Source: Opitutaceae bacterium (GTDB lineage: Bacteria > Verrucomicrobiota > Verrucomicrobiia > Opitutales > Opitutaceae). Taken from it: a stretch of DNA of 64,000 nt. The notes under the pieces are model-generated. The model was not told the origin of the DNA. It saw only the letters and a program-made list of their open reading frames with translations, and did not search any database. The DNA lies in contig JABTUS010000006.1 in NCBI GenBank assembly GCA_015075305.1, positions 310,001-374,000 of the forward strand. The letters run 5' to 3'. The position numbers were made by a program, and so were the translations under genes. Of the stretch, positions 26,147 through 36,900 are shown piece by piece (position 1 is the stretch's first letter; the number at the start of each line of letters is the position of its first letter).

Positions 26147-27235
26147 ATGACGATCGAATCGCTGATCGACACACCTTCCGAGCTCACGAACTCCGTGGGA
26201 AACAGCAAGTGTGCGATCGTGCTGATGACGCGGATTCGCCTTGCGCGGAATCTTGCGGGCCGCTCGTTTCCCGGCTGGGCTGATTCCGACCAGCGCGCGG
26301 AGATCCTCGCCGCGTGCCGCGGCGCGGTGTCCGCCGCCGCGCAGATGAAGCGCAGTCTGAGCGTGGGGATCTCGGAAATGGATGACCTGCAGAAGCAGGT
26401 CCTCGTTGAACGTCATCTCATTTCCCGCGAACTCAGCGGATCAAAGTCGGGCTCCGGCGTGGTCATCAACAAGGACCAGACCATCTCGGTGATGATCAAT
26501 GAGGAGGACCATCTGCGCATCCAGGTCCTTCGCGCGGGCTTCCAGTTGAAAAAGGCGTGGTCGACCATCAATGACCTCGACAGTTCGCTGGAGGAATCAC
26601 TCGACTACGCCTTTTCCCCGCAGTTGGGCTACCTCACGGCATGCCCGACCAATCTCGGCACCGGCCTGCGCGCCTCGGCCATGATGCATCTGCCCGCGCT
26701 GGTGATTTCGGGTCAGATGGAAAAGGTGGTTCGCGCCGTCAACCAGCTCGGCATGGTGGTGCGCGGACTTTTCGGCGAAGGCTCGGATGCCTCGGGCAGC
26801 ATGTTCCAGATTTCCAACCAGACCACACTGGGCGAGGCGGAGGAGGACATCATCAAGCGCCTGCAGAGCGTCCTGCAGTCCATCATCGAGCACGAGCTCA
26901 ACGGCCGGCAGAAACTGCTGGAGGCCGATGCCAGCAAGCTTCATGACAAGATCGGGCGTGCCTACGGCATTCTCCAGAATTCACATGTCGTGAATTCGGC
27001 CGAGGCGATGAACCTGCTTTCACTGCTGAGGCTGGGCGTTGACCTCCAGATTTTTCCCGAGGAGACCCGGGCCGTGATCGACCGCCTCTTCATCGAGGCG
27101 CAGCCGGGTCACATCCAGCATGCCATGAAGCACGGACTCGAGGCGGGCGAACGCGACTGTTCCCGCGCCGCCAAACTCCGCGAAGAATTCGCCAGGTTTC
27201 CCGCGCCGAGTTTTGGCGCGGCTGGAAGGAACTGA
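26147..27235 (+). CDS. mcsB: Protein arginine kinase McsB
   Basis: The product (362 residues from the ATG at 26147) is a phosphagen-kinase fold enzyme: MTRIRLARNLAGRSFPG near the start, the active-site strand ACPTNLGTGLRAS, and EDHLRIQVLRAG. McsB phosphorylates arginine residues on proteins, tagging them for ClpC-ClpP degradation. The start lies four bases after the mcsA stop; an in-frame ATG at 26087 inside mcsA would add 20 basic residues and is less likely. The downstream clpC completes the pathway. Confidence 0.93.
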   Translation: MTIESLIDTPSELTNSVGNSKCAIVLMTRIRLARNLAGRSFPGWADSDQRAEILAACRGAVSAAAQMKRSLSVGISEMDDLQKQVLVERHLISRELSGSKSGSGVVINKDQTISVMINEEDHLRIQVLRAGFQLKKAWSTINDLDSSLEESLDYAFSPQLGYLTACPTNLGTGLRASAMMHLPALVISGQMEKVVRAVNQLGMVVRGLFGEGSDASGSMFQISNQTTLGEAEEDIIKRLQSVLQSIIEHELNGRQKLLEADASKLHDKIGRAYGILQNSHVVNSAEAMNLLSLLRLGVDLQIFPEETRAVIDRLFIEAQPGHIQHAMKHGLEAGERDCSRAAKLREEFARFPAPSFGAAGRN

Positions 27236-27262
27236 TGCAAACCCTGAATCCCTTTACACGCC

Positions 27263-29791
27263 ATGTCTGAACCGATGAACAACTTCACGCCTCGAGCCCA
27301 GCAGGTGCTGGCGCTGGCTCGCAAGGAGGCCGATCGCTTCCATCACAACTATGTTGGAACCGAGCATATTCTGCTTGGACTCATCAAGCTTGGCCAGGGA
27401 GTCGCGGTATCGGTCCTCCAAAAGATGGGACTCGACCTGGAGACGGTGCGCAATGCGGTCGAAAAGCAGGTCGGAACCGGCACCGAGACCAAGACCCAGG
27501 GCAGCATTCCCTATACTCCCCGGGTGAAGAAAGTGCTGGCGCTTGCCGGCAAGGAGGCCAAGGCGCTGAACCACTCGTATGTCGGCACCGAACATATTCT
27601 GCTCGGTCTGCTGCGTGAAGGGGAGGGTGTCGCGGCCCGGGTGCTGAAGTCGCTTGATGTCGACATCGAGCGCACGCGCAACGAAATCCTTCGCGAACTC
27701 GACCCCCAGTTTTCCGGTTCATCCGACACACCTCCCGCCGGTGAGGAGGCTGCGGCGCCGTCTCCCCGCGGGGGAGGGGGCGAGGACGGCAAGAAGGACG
27801 TCAAGACCCCCGCCCTGAAGGCGTTTGGGCGCGATCTGACGGAACTCGCCCGGAAGGGCGAGCTCGATCCCGTGGTCGGACGCAAGAACGAGATCCGGCG
27901 GGTCGTCCAGATTCTCTGCCGTCGCACGAAGAACAACCCCGTGCTCATCGGTGAGGCGGGTGTGGGCAAGACGGCCATTGTCGAGGGACTGGCCCAGGAA
28001 ATTGCCAATGGAATCGTTCCCGAGATACTCTTCGACAAGAAGGTCATCACGCTGGATCTGGCGCTCATGGTTGCCGGAACAAAGTACCGCGGCCAGTTCG
28101 AGGAGCGCATCAAGGCGGTGATGGATGAGATCCGGCGTGCGAAAAACGTCATCCTGTTCATTGACGAGATGCACACGATTGTGGGCGCCGGCGCCGCCGA
28201 AGGCGCCATGGATGCCTCCAACATCTTCAAGCCCGCGCTCTCACGCGGAGAGCTTCAGTGCATCGGGGCGACCACCCTGAACGAGTACCGGAAGTACATC
28301 GAGAAGGACTCCGCCCTGGATCGTCGTTTCCAGTCGGTCAAGGTTGAGCCGCCGTCCGTCGAGGACACCATCACGATCCTCAAGGGCATCCGCGGCAAGT
28401 ACGAGGATCACCACAAGGCGATCTTCAGCGACAAGTCGCTGGAAACTGCGACCAAGCTTTCCGATCGTTACATCACGGGTCGGTTTCTTCCCGACAAGGC
28501 GATCGACGTCATGGACGAGGCGGGTGCCCGCGCCCGCATTGGCGCCCTCAGCCGGCCGCCGGACGTCGAGGACCTCACAAAGCAGATCGAAGTGGTCTGC
28601 GCCAGCAAGGAACAGGCCATCGCCGCGCAGCATTTTGAGGAGGCCGCGAAGTTTCGCGACCAGGAAAAACAGCTGCGGCTCAAGCAGGAGCAGATAACTG
28701 AACAATGGAAGAAGGCCCGTGAGGAGAAACGGGTCGAGATCGACGAGGATCTGATGATGCAGGTCGTCGCCGACTGGACCGGAATCCCCCTCTCGCGGAT
28801 GGAGAAAAAGGAGAGCGAACGCCTGCTTGGCCTCGAGGACGAAATCCGCAAGGTGGTGGTCGGGCAGGAGGCTGCCGCGGTGGCGATCGCCAGGGCGCTC
28901 AGGCGCTCGCGCGCGGACTTGAAGGATCCGCGGCGCCCGATCGGATCCTTCATGTTCGTTGGACCGACCGGAGTGGGCAAGACCGAGACCGCCAAGCAGC
29001 TCGCGGCGCAGATGTTTGGAAACCAGGACGCGCTCATCCAGATCGACATGAGCGAGTACATGGAGAAGTTTGCCGTTTCCCGGCTGATCGGCTCCCCTCC
29101 CGGCTACGTCGGTTACGAGGAAGGCGGCCAGCTGACGGAATCCGTCCGCCGTCGTCCGTATTCGGTCATTCTTTTCGACGAGGTTGAAAAGGCGCATCCG
29201 GACGTTCTCCAACTGCTGCTTCAGATTCTCGAGGACGGCCGTCTGACGGATTCCCTCGGCCGCACCGTGGATTTCCGGAACACGATCATCATCATGACGT
29301 CGAATGTCGGTGCGGCGCTGCTCCAGCGCCAGACGACGATGGGTTTCGGCGCCGCTTCCGGAAGCTTCTCCGATCACGAGCGCATGAGGGAAAAGGTGCT
29401 CGAGGAGGCCAAGCGCATCTTCAAGCCGGAATTCCTGAACCGCATCTCGGACATCATCTTTTTCCGTCCGCTCGACAGGAACGATCTGACCAAGATCGTC
29501 GACATCGAGCTGGTGAAGTTCGCCAGACGCCTCGTCGAGCGCAAGATCGTGCTTGAGTTCACCGAGGAGGCCAAGGCGCTGCTCACGGAGAAGGGCTACG
29601 ACGAAAAATACGGTGCGCGCCCGCTGCGACGCGCGGTTGAGCACTACCTGGAGGATCCGCTGGCCGAGTCGCTTCTGCGGGGGGATGTGAAGGATGGCGA
29701 AACCGTCCTCGTCATTCGCAACGGCGACAAGCTGGAGTTCAAACAAAAGGAGCCGAGCCCGTCCGCCGCGGACACCGGCGTGGCCACCTAG
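27263..29791 (+). CDS. clpC: ATP-dependent Clp protease ATP-binding subunit ClpC
   Basis: The 842-residue Hsp100 unfoldase has a double Clp-N domain (about 5-150, two [11 protein letters not shown] repeats), the first AAA+ module with Walker A GEAGVGKT (about 230-237), a middle domain with a UVR motif ([19 protein letters not shown]), and the second AAA+ module with Walker A GPTGVGKT (about 567-574) and the D2-small domain. A C-terminal tail follows. The UVR-bearing middle domain marks it as ClpC rather than ClpB or ClpA. It unfolds arginine-phosphorylated proteins for ClpP. A strong terminator follows 20 bases after the stop. Confidence 0.96.
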   Translation: MSEPMNNFTPRAQQVLALARKEADRFHHNYVGTEHILLGLIKLGQGVAVSVLQKMGLDLETVRNAVEKQVGTGTETKTQGSIPYTPRVKKVLALAGKEAKALNHSYVGTEHILLGLLREGEGVAARVLKSLDVDIERTRNEILRELDPQFSGSSDTPPAGEEAAAPSPRGGGGEDGKKDVKTPALKAFGRDLTELARKGELDPVVGRKNEIRRVVQILCRRTKNNPVLIGEAGVGKTAIVEGLAQEIANGIVPEILFDKKVITLDLALMVAGTKYRGQFEERIKAVMDEIRRAKNVILFIDEMHTIVGAGAAEGAMDASNIFKPALSRGELQCIGATTLNEYRKYIEKDSALDRRFQSVKVEPPSVEDTITILKGIRGKYEDHHKAIFSDKSLETATKLSDRYITGRFLPDKAIDVMDEAGARARIGALSRPPDVEDLTKQIEVVCASKEQAIAAQHFEEAAKFRDQEKQLRLKQEQITEQWKKAREEKRVEIDEDLMMQVVADWTGIPLSRMEKKESERLLGLEDEIRKVVVGQEAAAVAIARALRRSRADLKDPRRPIGSFMFVGPTGVGKTETAKQLAAQMFGNQDALIQIDMSEYMEKFAVSRLIGSPPGYVGYEEGGQLTESVRRRPYSVILFDEVEKAHPDVLQLLLQILEDGRLTDSLGRTVDFRNTIIIMTSNVGAALLQRQTTMGFGAASGSFSDHERMREKVLEEAKRIFKPEFLNRISDIIFFRPLDRNDLTKIVDIELVKFARRLVERKIVLEFTEEAKALLTEKGYDEKYGARPLRRAVEHYLEDPLAESLLRGDVKDGETVLVIRNGDKLEFKQKEPSPSAADTGVAT

Positions 29792-29810
29792 GGCCACGGA
29801 TCCCCACTCG

Positions 29811-29837
29811 AAGGCCGCCTGAATGGCGGCCTTTTTT
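29811..29837 (+). terminator. Intrinsic terminator after clpC
   Basis: A 9-bp stem AAGGCCGCC / GGCGGCCTT with TGAAT loop runs into TTTTTT. It ends the mcsA-mcsB-clpC operon and lies just before the next gene, ruling out a start at 29823 for that gene. Confidence 0.9.
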
Positions 29838-29852
29838 GCAGCCGGCACCGTG

Positions 29853-31679
29853 ATGCTTTCGCGTTTCAAATCCCCAATCCGGATTGCGGTTCTTGCGCTG
29901 GCGGCGGGAGCATGCCGCGTGCCGGCCTGGCAGATTCCGGAAACCTGGCTCGCCAGGGATCCGGGACCGCGCGAGGTTGCGGCGATCGTCCAGACCGGCG
30001 CGACGGAATCGTGGAGCGCCGCATCCGACTTGATCGAATCGCAGGTGCTGGCGCTCTACCAGCGCGAGCCCGGGCGTGCTGATCGCCTGAATGGCTGGCT
30101 TCTGGCCGGCCGCTGGGCGGGTCTGATGGGGGAGAGCGAGGAGACTTTCCTTCGGCGCTGGGTCGATGCAATCAACCGTGCCGGCGTCGGGCACGCCGGC
30201 ATGCAGGCATCCCGGGTTCCGCAGGATCGGGTGATCGGCGCCGCGCTTCAGACGGATTTTGTTTCCTGGGTGCTCGCGAATAGAAGGTTCATGGAGGTGT
30301 TCTTCGATCAGCTTTCGCCGTGTGACAACCTGCCGCGCGTGTTTGAAATACTTGATCTGCTCTTTCACGCCGGTCAGGACACGTTTGCGGCATACTCGCA
30401 ACTGGCGCTGGCGATCGCGCTTGTCTACGACGTGCCGCCTCCGCCCGGCTGGCCTCACGCGCAGGTGCCTTCCGGCGCTTTGAAAAGGAGGCTTCCACCC
30501 CCGCTTGAGGCATTTCAGTTTTTTGTCCGATCGGATCGACAGGGGAGATGCCTGCAGCGCATTTCGTCACTCGGCGTCGGAGAGCTCCGGTTTCTGGTGG
30601 ACCTGGCGGCGCCGTTCGAGGAACTGGCCTGGGCTCAGGCGAACGTGCGCACGCCGATCAACCGGCTTGAAGAGACGTATTCAGAAATCAACTACCGCCG
30701 GGACCGGGCCGAGTCGGGAGCCTACGTATGGGGGGAGGAGAAGTACACGCTTCCAGGCATCCGGATCGCCGGCGGCATCTGTGTGGACCAGGCCTATTTC
30801 GCCACGCAGTGCGCAAAGGCGCGCGGAGTGCCCTGCATGATCTTTCGCGGCGCGGGACTGGACGGCCGCCACGCGTGGTTTGGGTACCTCGACGCCGGGG
30901 GGCGCTGGGAGCTCGACGCGGGACGCCTGGCGGAACAGAAGCTCGTGACCGGCATGGCGCACAACCCGCAAACCTGGGCCGACCTTTCCGATCACGAGCT
31001 GCGGTTCCTTTCGGAAGCCTTTCGAAAGACACCGCGCTTTCGGCAGGCGCGCATTGAGGACGGCTATGCGCAGGTTCTTCTGGAACGCGGCAATGCCAGG
31101 GCGGCGGCGGTGGCTGCACGACGATCGGTGAATTTCGAGCCGCGGTTTCTTGCAGGGTGGGAAACCTACCTCGCGGCGGGCGAGGCGGCTTTCCTCGCGC
31201 CCGCAACAATCGAAGCCGCGCTTCGCGAGGCTTCGCTGGCCTTTCGGCAGTACCCGGATTTGAACCAGCATTTTTCATCGCTGCTGGCCCGCCGGTTGAG
31301 GGCTCGGGGTGAATCGAGCGCCGCCGACTATCAGGATCGACTGAATGCACGCAAGTTTCAGGCTCAGCGGGCTGACCTTGTTTATGGACAGGCGACGGAA
31401 GAGTTGTCGAGGGCCGCCGGCTCGGAACCCCTTTCGCAGCAGATGCGCCTCTTCCACGACATTGTGAATCAACATGCCCGGGGTGCAGGCGTCGCGTTTC
31501 TTGACCAGGTGGTTCGGCCCTTCTCCACCCGGCTTGCCGAAGGCGGGCATGCTCGGGAGGCCAGGCAGGCCGTGGAGTACGCCGGCAGGGCGCTTGCGGC
31601 GGCACCAGGAAGCCAGTTGGCGAAGGAGATCAATGAACTCGGGCGCAGCTTGAGGGATTTCGGCGCGGACGGTCGGTGA
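29853..31679 (+). CDS. Secreted transglutaminase-like protein with C-terminal helical (TPR-like) region
   Basis: The 608-residue protein starts with a signal-like hydrophobic segment (about 8-22). Residues about 300-360 look like a transglutaminase-like cysteine protease core: GGICVDQAYFATQCAKARGV (C310), then GLDGRHAWFGYL (H340) and WELDAGR (D355), the Cys-His-Asp order and spacing of that superfamily. The parts before and after are mostly helical; 400-600 looks TPR-like (VLLERGNARAAAVAARRSV). I do not know a named family for the whole protein. It follows the clpC terminator, so it should have its own promoter. Confidence 0.65.
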   Translation: MLSRFKSPIRIAVLALAAGACRVPAWQIPETWLARDPGPREVAAIVQTGATESWSAASDLIESQVLALYQREPGRADRLNGWLLAGRWAGLMGESEETFLRRWVDAINRAGVGHAGMQASRVPQDRVIGAALQTDFVSWVLANRRFMEVFFDQLSPCDNLPRVFEILDLLFHAGQDTFAAYSQLALAIALVYDVPPPPGWPHAQVPSGALKRRLPPPLEAFQFFVRSDRQGRCLQRISSLGVGELRFLVDLAAPFEELAWAQANVRTPINRLEETYSEINYRRDRAESGAYVWGEEKYTLPGIRIAGGICVDQAYFATQCAKARGVPCMIFRGAGLDGRHAWFGYLDAGGRWELDAGRLAEQKLVTGMAHNPQTWADLSDHELRFLSEAFRKTPRFRQARIEDGYAQVLLERGNARAAAVAARRSVNFEPRFLAGWETYLAAGEAAFLAPATIEAALREASLAFRQYPDLNQHFSSLLARRLRARGESSAADYQDRLNARKFQAQRADLVYGQATEELSRAAGSEPLSQQMRLFHDIVNQHARGAGVAFLDQVVRPFSTRLAEGGHAREARQAVEYAGRALAAAPGSQLAKEINELGRSLRDFGADGR

Positions 31680-31744
31680 CACATGCCCGCCGCAGCACAT
31701 TGGGAAAACGGACCTTCGGACGAGAAGCACCCCGGTTTCTGAAA

Positions 31745-31769
31745 GGACCGCGAACTCGGAACGCGGTCC
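31745..31769 (-). terminator. Candidate stem-loop between convergent genes (lgt side)
   Basis: GGACCGCG-N9-CGCGGTCC is a perfect 8-bp inverted repeat between the convergent ends of the transglutaminase-like gene and lgt. Read in the lgt direction it is followed by TTTC only, so it is a weak terminator candidate. Confidence 0.45.
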
Positions 31770-31772
31770 GTG

Positions 31773-32594
31773 TCACGCGTGCCTGCGACGGCTCCGCAGA
31801 AGGAAGGTGGCGCCAACAAGCATCACAAAAATCGAATAGAATGTGCCGCGACTGAGCCCGAGGACAAGGGTCGCGTCCGGCTCGCGGAACATCTCGCAGA
31901 CGATTCTGGCGACACCGTAGGCGAGCAGGTATTCACCGCAGAGGCGACCAGGGGCTCTTGCAACGACGTCGGTTTTCCAGAATCGCCACTGTGCGAACAC
32001 CAGCAGGACCAGTCCTTCAAGAAAGGCCTCGTACAACTGCGAAGGGTGGCGCGGGAGAATCCGTTCAACGTCGGTGGCCGTGGGATCGCTGGCAGGGAAA
32101 ATGACAGCCCAGGGCACGGAGGTGACGCGACCCCAGAGCTCACCGTTGATGAAATTGGCGATACGTCCGAAAAGCAGGCCCAGGCTTGCAACTGAACTGA
32201 CGACGTCAGCCAGGTGGCTGAACTGAATTTGCTGTCGCCAGGCAGTCCAGGCGATTGCGGCGGCGACACCGATCAACCCCCCATGGAAGGCCATGCCGCC
32301 CTGCCAGACCTTGAAAAGGACGAGTGGATTGGCTGCCAGTTCTCCGAAGTGGTAGAGGAGAAAGTAGCCGAGGCGTCCGCCGATCACAACTCCGAAGACC
32401 ATGCCCATCATCAGGTCGCTGACCTGCGCCTCGGTCATGCGGGTGCGTCCTCTTTTTGCGTAGCGGATCATCATCCAGGCTGCGCCGACAAATCCGAGAA
32501 CATAGGCGAGGCCGTAGTACCGGATGCCAAAATTATCGGAGAACTTTATGAGAAAGGGGTCCCACGTGTGAACCCAGGTTGCCATCGGGATCAT
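31773..32594 (-). CDS. lgt: Prolipoprotein diacylglyceryl transferase
   Basis: The 273-residue polytopic membrane protein has the Lgt signature GRIANFINGELWGR, the YYGLAYVLGF segment near the start, VFGVVIGGRLGYFLLYH, and RHPSQLYEAFLEG with the conserved Arg/His. It transfers diacylglycerol from phosphatidylglycerol to the lipobox cysteine, the first step of lipoprotein maturation. The ATG at 32594 overlaps the stop of the upstream CNNM gene (ATGA), which favours it over the ATG nine bases further in. Confidence 0.95.
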   Translation of the reverse strand: MIPMATWVHTWDPFLIKFSDNFGIRYYGLAYVLGFVGAAWMMIRYAKRGRTRMTEAQVSDLMMGMVFGVVIGGRLGYFLLYHFGELAANPLVLFKVWQGGMAFHGGLIGVAAAIAWTAWRQQIQFSHLADVVSSVASLGLLFGRIANFINGELWGRVTSVPWAVIFPASDPTATDVERILPRHPSQLYEAFLEGLVLLVFAQWRFWKTDVVARAPGRLCGEYLLAYGVARIVCEMFREPDATLVLGLSRGTFYSIFVMLVGATFLLRSRRRHA

Positions 32595-33694
32595 TGGTCT
32601 TTAAGGTGATCCTTGGGGTTGACGGCTGGCGCAGGAGGCTGGAGCGGGGAGGGCGACCGGCGCGTCGGGAATTGTCCCTGCCGATTCACCTTTGATCGGG
32701 CAAACTCCCGCATGTCCACAGCCACATCATCCCGGTCGAAAATCTCCCGTCCAAGGATGTGCTCCATGACATCCTCCATGGTGATCACACCCGCAGTCGC
32801 CCCAAATTCATCCACGACAACCAGCAATTGCTGGTGCTTCTTGAGCAGGACTTGAAGCGCGTTCTCGGCGGAGGCGGTCTCTGGAATGAAATGAACCTCC
32901 TGCATGAGGTGCTGCACTGTCAGAGGGTCCCTGTCCTCGGCCTTGGCCTTGAGAAGATCGCGCCGCCGCACAACGCCCACGACATCGTCGAGGCTGCGAC
33001 CGTACACGGGCATCCGGCCAAAGGGTATGTTGGTGTAGGTGTTGAACACTTCGCCGATGGTCGCTGATTTCGGCAGGGCGGTGACCACCGTGCGGGGCGT
33101 CATGATGTCGGCCACGCGAACATCGCTGAGAGCCAGTGTGTTCGTGATGATGTCCGACTCGCTGGGTGTGAGCACGCCCTGTTGCGCACCGCGCTCGGCC
33201 AGCAGGATGATTTCCTCGTCGGGATTGTCCTGTTCCTGGCGCGGGCCGGTGAAGGCGCGAATCAGCCGGGAGCTGAGGAAATTGACGGGCCTCAGGATCC
33301 GGCAGGCCGTGTGCAGCGGATAGGCGAGCACGGGCTGAAGTTTTCGCCGGTAGCTGACACCGATGCTCTTTGGTAGAAATTCGGCGAATATGAGCACGGC
33401 GATGGTCAGAATGGCGGATATCGCCCCGAGCGCTGCGTCGCCATAAATGCGTGTGGCCAGTCCTCCGATGACGACGGAGCCCAGTGTATTCGCCAGTGTG
33501 TTGAGCGTCAGGATCGTCGACATGGTCTCCTCGAAACCATTCTTCAATCGCTCCAGACAGGCACCCCTGGCGGGCCTTTTCCGCTTGAGCACCCCAATGT
33601 CCGCACCGGTCGTGCTCAGCATCATGGCTTCCGCAAGCGAGCAGAGGAATGAGATGCCCACTGTCAGAACGATTGCGATGAAGAGACTGACCAT
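32591..33694 (-). CDS. CNNM / HlyC-CorC family membrane protein with CBS pair
   Basis: The 367-residue protein has an N-terminal CNNM domain with three to four hydrophobic helices (about 1-25, 60-80, 90-110, then FLSSRLIRAF) and GVLTPSESDII before a CBS pair (about 190-310: ADIMTPRTVVTALP and VVVDEFGATAGVITMEDVME). The usual C-terminal CorC/HlyC domain is missing; a Pro/Arg-rich tail takes its place. Family members are linked to Mg2+ or Co2+ transport. It is coupled to lgt by a stop-start overlap. Confidence 0.85.
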   Translation of the reverse strand: MVSLFIAIVLTVGISFLCSLAEAMMLSTTGADIGVLKRKRPARGACLERLKNGFEETMSTILTLNTLANTLGSVVIGGLATRIYGDAALGAISAILTIAVLIFAEFLPKSIGVSYRRKLQPVLAYPLHTACRILRPVNFLSSRLIRAFTGPRQEQDNPDEEIILLAERGAQQGVLTPSESDIITNTLALSDVRVADIMTPRTVVTALPKSATIGEVFNTYTNIPFGRMPVYGRSLDDVVGVVRRRDLLKAKAEDRDPLTVQHLMQEVHFIPETASAENALQVLLKKHQQLLVVVDEFGATAGVITMEDVMEHILGREIFDRDDVAVDMREFARSKVNRQGQFPTRRSPSPLQPPAPAVNPKDHLKDQ

Positions 33695-33980
33695 GTTCCC
33701 AGTTTACGGGGGATTGCGAAGAGGCGAATAAAAAGTCCCGGTTCGTGCATCGGCAATGCCCGGTGGTGCGAGCCGGGCCGCCGGGTTTGCAGGAAATCGG
33801 ACTGTCTGAAGTGCCAGCCGGTTGAGTGCGCCAATCAGTTGGATCTAGGTAGCAAGCGTTACGACTTCCTACCAACCCGCGCCCCTCCCGGCCTCTTGTC
33901 CACCCAAGCCGCCGGCATCAGACGTGAGCACATCCACGGTCTTTTTTCCAATCCTTCATCAACCCTGAACCCATCGACTC

Positions 33981-36900
33981 ATGACCCCGAACCCGTTTCT
34001 TCAAATGTCTCACGGCCGCCTGGCCTTTTCCTGTCTGGCAATCGCATGCGCGGCCGGGCTGTCCGCACAGCAGGTCGATGATCCTGCGAAGCTCAAACCT
34101 GATGCGGCCGAGTCCGAGCAGGTGATCAAGCTCTCGCCCTTCACGGTATCGACGGAGAAGGATTCGGGATATTTCGCCGCGAACACGCTGGCCGGCAGCC
34201 GCATGAACACGAATCTGGCGGACCTGGGAGCTTCGGTTTCCGTGGTCACCAAGCAGCAGTTCGAGGACACGGCCTCCACGGACATCAATGACATCTTTCG
34301 CTACGAGGTGAACACGGAAGGCTCGCTGACCTATACGCCGGGTACGCAGAGCATGCGCAATGACGGCGTGCTGGACGTCAACGCCGGTGGCACCCAAGGC
34401 AACAATATCACGCCCTACACCAATGCCGGTGCCAATCGCGTGCGCGGGCTCGGGGCGCCCAGCTCAGCGCTCAACTACTTTCCCGCCATCGGCGCGGTGC
34501 CGTTTGACTCCTACAATACCCAGACCGTCGAAATCAGCCGTGGACCAAACTCGATGCTCTTCGGACTCGGCAGCCCCGCGGGCATTGTCAACCAAAGCAC
34601 GGCGCAGGCCAGGCTGGGCAGGCGGTCCGCGCAGGTGTCGGTGCGCACTGACCAGTACGGATCGTTCCGGACCGCAATCAATTTCAACGAAGGACTCATC
34701 TCCAACAAGCTCGCCATCTATGGTGCCGCGGTTTTCGACAACAGGAAATTTGATCGCGAGCCATCCTACGACAATACGAAGCGCTACTACGGCGCCCTGA
34801 CGTTCAAGCCCTTCAGCAAGACCACGCTCAAGGTGAATGTGGAGAAGTATGACAACGACAACCGCCGGCCGAATACGCTGACTCCGCGGGATTTTGTTAC
34901 CGAATGGAATCTTGCGGGCCGCCCGTACTATGACCCCACAACGAAGAAGGTCTACAGTCTCAATACGCGGGCGGAGCTCAGCATGCTGGTGAACGACGCA
35001 GCGTCCCCCTTTGCGAATTCACTGCGCTCGTTCATTGAATCGCGGCCGGGCTTCGACCCCACCAAGTGGAATGCGGCAAAAACGCAGTACAATGGGATCA
35101 ACATTTTCGGCAATGCGCGTTGGGCCATCCCGGCAAACTGGGTGGCGGGCACGCCGTCGCCCAACATTCTTTTTGTGCCTGGAATCGGCGAAGTGAATCA
35201 GGCTCGCAGCATCATGCAGATCGCGGATGGCCAGCTTGTAAACTGGTTCCAGCCCACGTACCAATACCGGTATCTTCCCGGATTCGGCACGTCCACGAAT
35301 CCCGCGGCAAATCCCGCGGTCTACCCGACTGTGGCGGCAATCAATGCCAGTTCCACCTGGGCAGACATCTATAATCGCACCTTCACTTCGTCGGCGGCCT
35401 GGACGGGCGCGGGCAATGGCATTGCTGCCGGCAGCTATCGCTACCCGGGCGTGACGGATTCATCGATCTACAACTGGCGCGACATCAACATCAATTCGAT
35501 GAATTTCGGCAGCGCCAAGAACACGAATTTCAACGTGGAGTTCGAGCAGGATCTCCCGGGAAACCTCTTCTTCAGCGCAGGCTGGCTGCGGCAGGACTAC
35601 TCGCAGCGTGTCAACTACACGGTGGCCCAGCTCAATGTCGCCACGCTTTTCATCGACACCAACCTGAAGCTTCCCGACGGCACCAACAACCCCTATTTCG
35701 GCAAACCCTATCTCGAGGACCAGGATCCCGACAGCTATGTGAACGAAGAGGTGGACGACCATTACCGCGCCATGCTCGCGTGGACGCCCGACTTCACGGT
35801 GAAGGATGGATGGGTGAGGTGGCTGGGACGGCATCAGGTCCTGGGTCTGGCGTCGAGGGACGACTATCTCACCACTACCCTCCGCCAGCGCCTCCACTAC
35901 GTGAGCGCTGCGAACGACGCAGGACGTTTCAGATATCTGCGGAATCCCAACAACAATGCCGATGGATCGCCAACCGGCTACAATCGGAACACGACCTCTC
36001 TGCGCCGCATCTACTACCTCGCCACTCCGGGCTCTCCTGATGGCGTCGTGACACGGGCTGCAGGCTCATGGGATTACATGACCTATGCGGGAGACATTCG
36101 GGCGTACAACTACGACACATCCAGTTTCATCCCGGTGGGAGTGACGACGGAGTTCATCGACTTCGATGCAAGTACCGGACGAAATCACAGGCTGGTGGAC
36201 TCGATCAGCGCTGGCATTACGAGTCACTTCTGGGATGACCGGCTCATCACCACCTTCGGAGTCCGGAAGGACAAGTACAAGGCACGAGTCACGAACACCG
36301 GCACCAGTGCCGTTCTTGATCCGGCTGGTAATATTGTCGCCCCGGCGATCACGAATGCGCAGAAATGGGTGAACGGCGAATTTCAGCGCGACTTCCTCTT
36401 CAATCGTTGGGGGCCTTACAACAAGGTTGAGGGCACCACACGAACGATGGGCGGGGTCCTCCGTCCGTTCCAAGGTTGGGGAGCGATCGAGAACAGGGCC
36501 GACAATGGATCGCGGGTCTGGCAGTTCGTCCGCAATCTGGGGTTCAGTTACAACCAATCCGACAACTTCAATCCGCCATCGGCAGCATTGGGCGACTTTT
36601 ACGGAAATCCGCTGCCCAAGCCCACCGGTGAAGGCAAGGATTACGGCATTCAATTCACCCTGTTTGAAAACAAGCTCTTTGGTCGGATAACCTGGTTCGA
36701 GGCTTCCAACCTCAACGAGAATCTGGCCGCGCCCGTGGTGTTTGGTCGCCTGTCAAACAACGTCGATCAAACCATCTTCCGCAACTGGGCTCGCACAATC
36801 TCATTGATCAACATGGGCAGGGATCCGACAGCGGATGGATTCGGGGACAATCTCAGTGCGACCGAGGAGGATGCCGTCCAAGCCGCTGCGGAACAGATCT

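Noticed and set aside
29823-29852. Upstream start for the transglutaminase-like gene at 29823
   Set aside because: It lies inside the clpC terminator hairpin; the ATG at 29853 gives a normal signal-peptide start.
28241-29869. 542-residue open frame antisense to clpC
   Set aside because: It mirrors the highly conserved clpC coding sequence and has no recognisable domains; a codon-bias artefact.
33695-33980. Possible cobalamin riboswitch before the large TonB receptor
   Set aside because: Looked for the conserved B12-box and core motifs and found neither; the region is simply intergenic.
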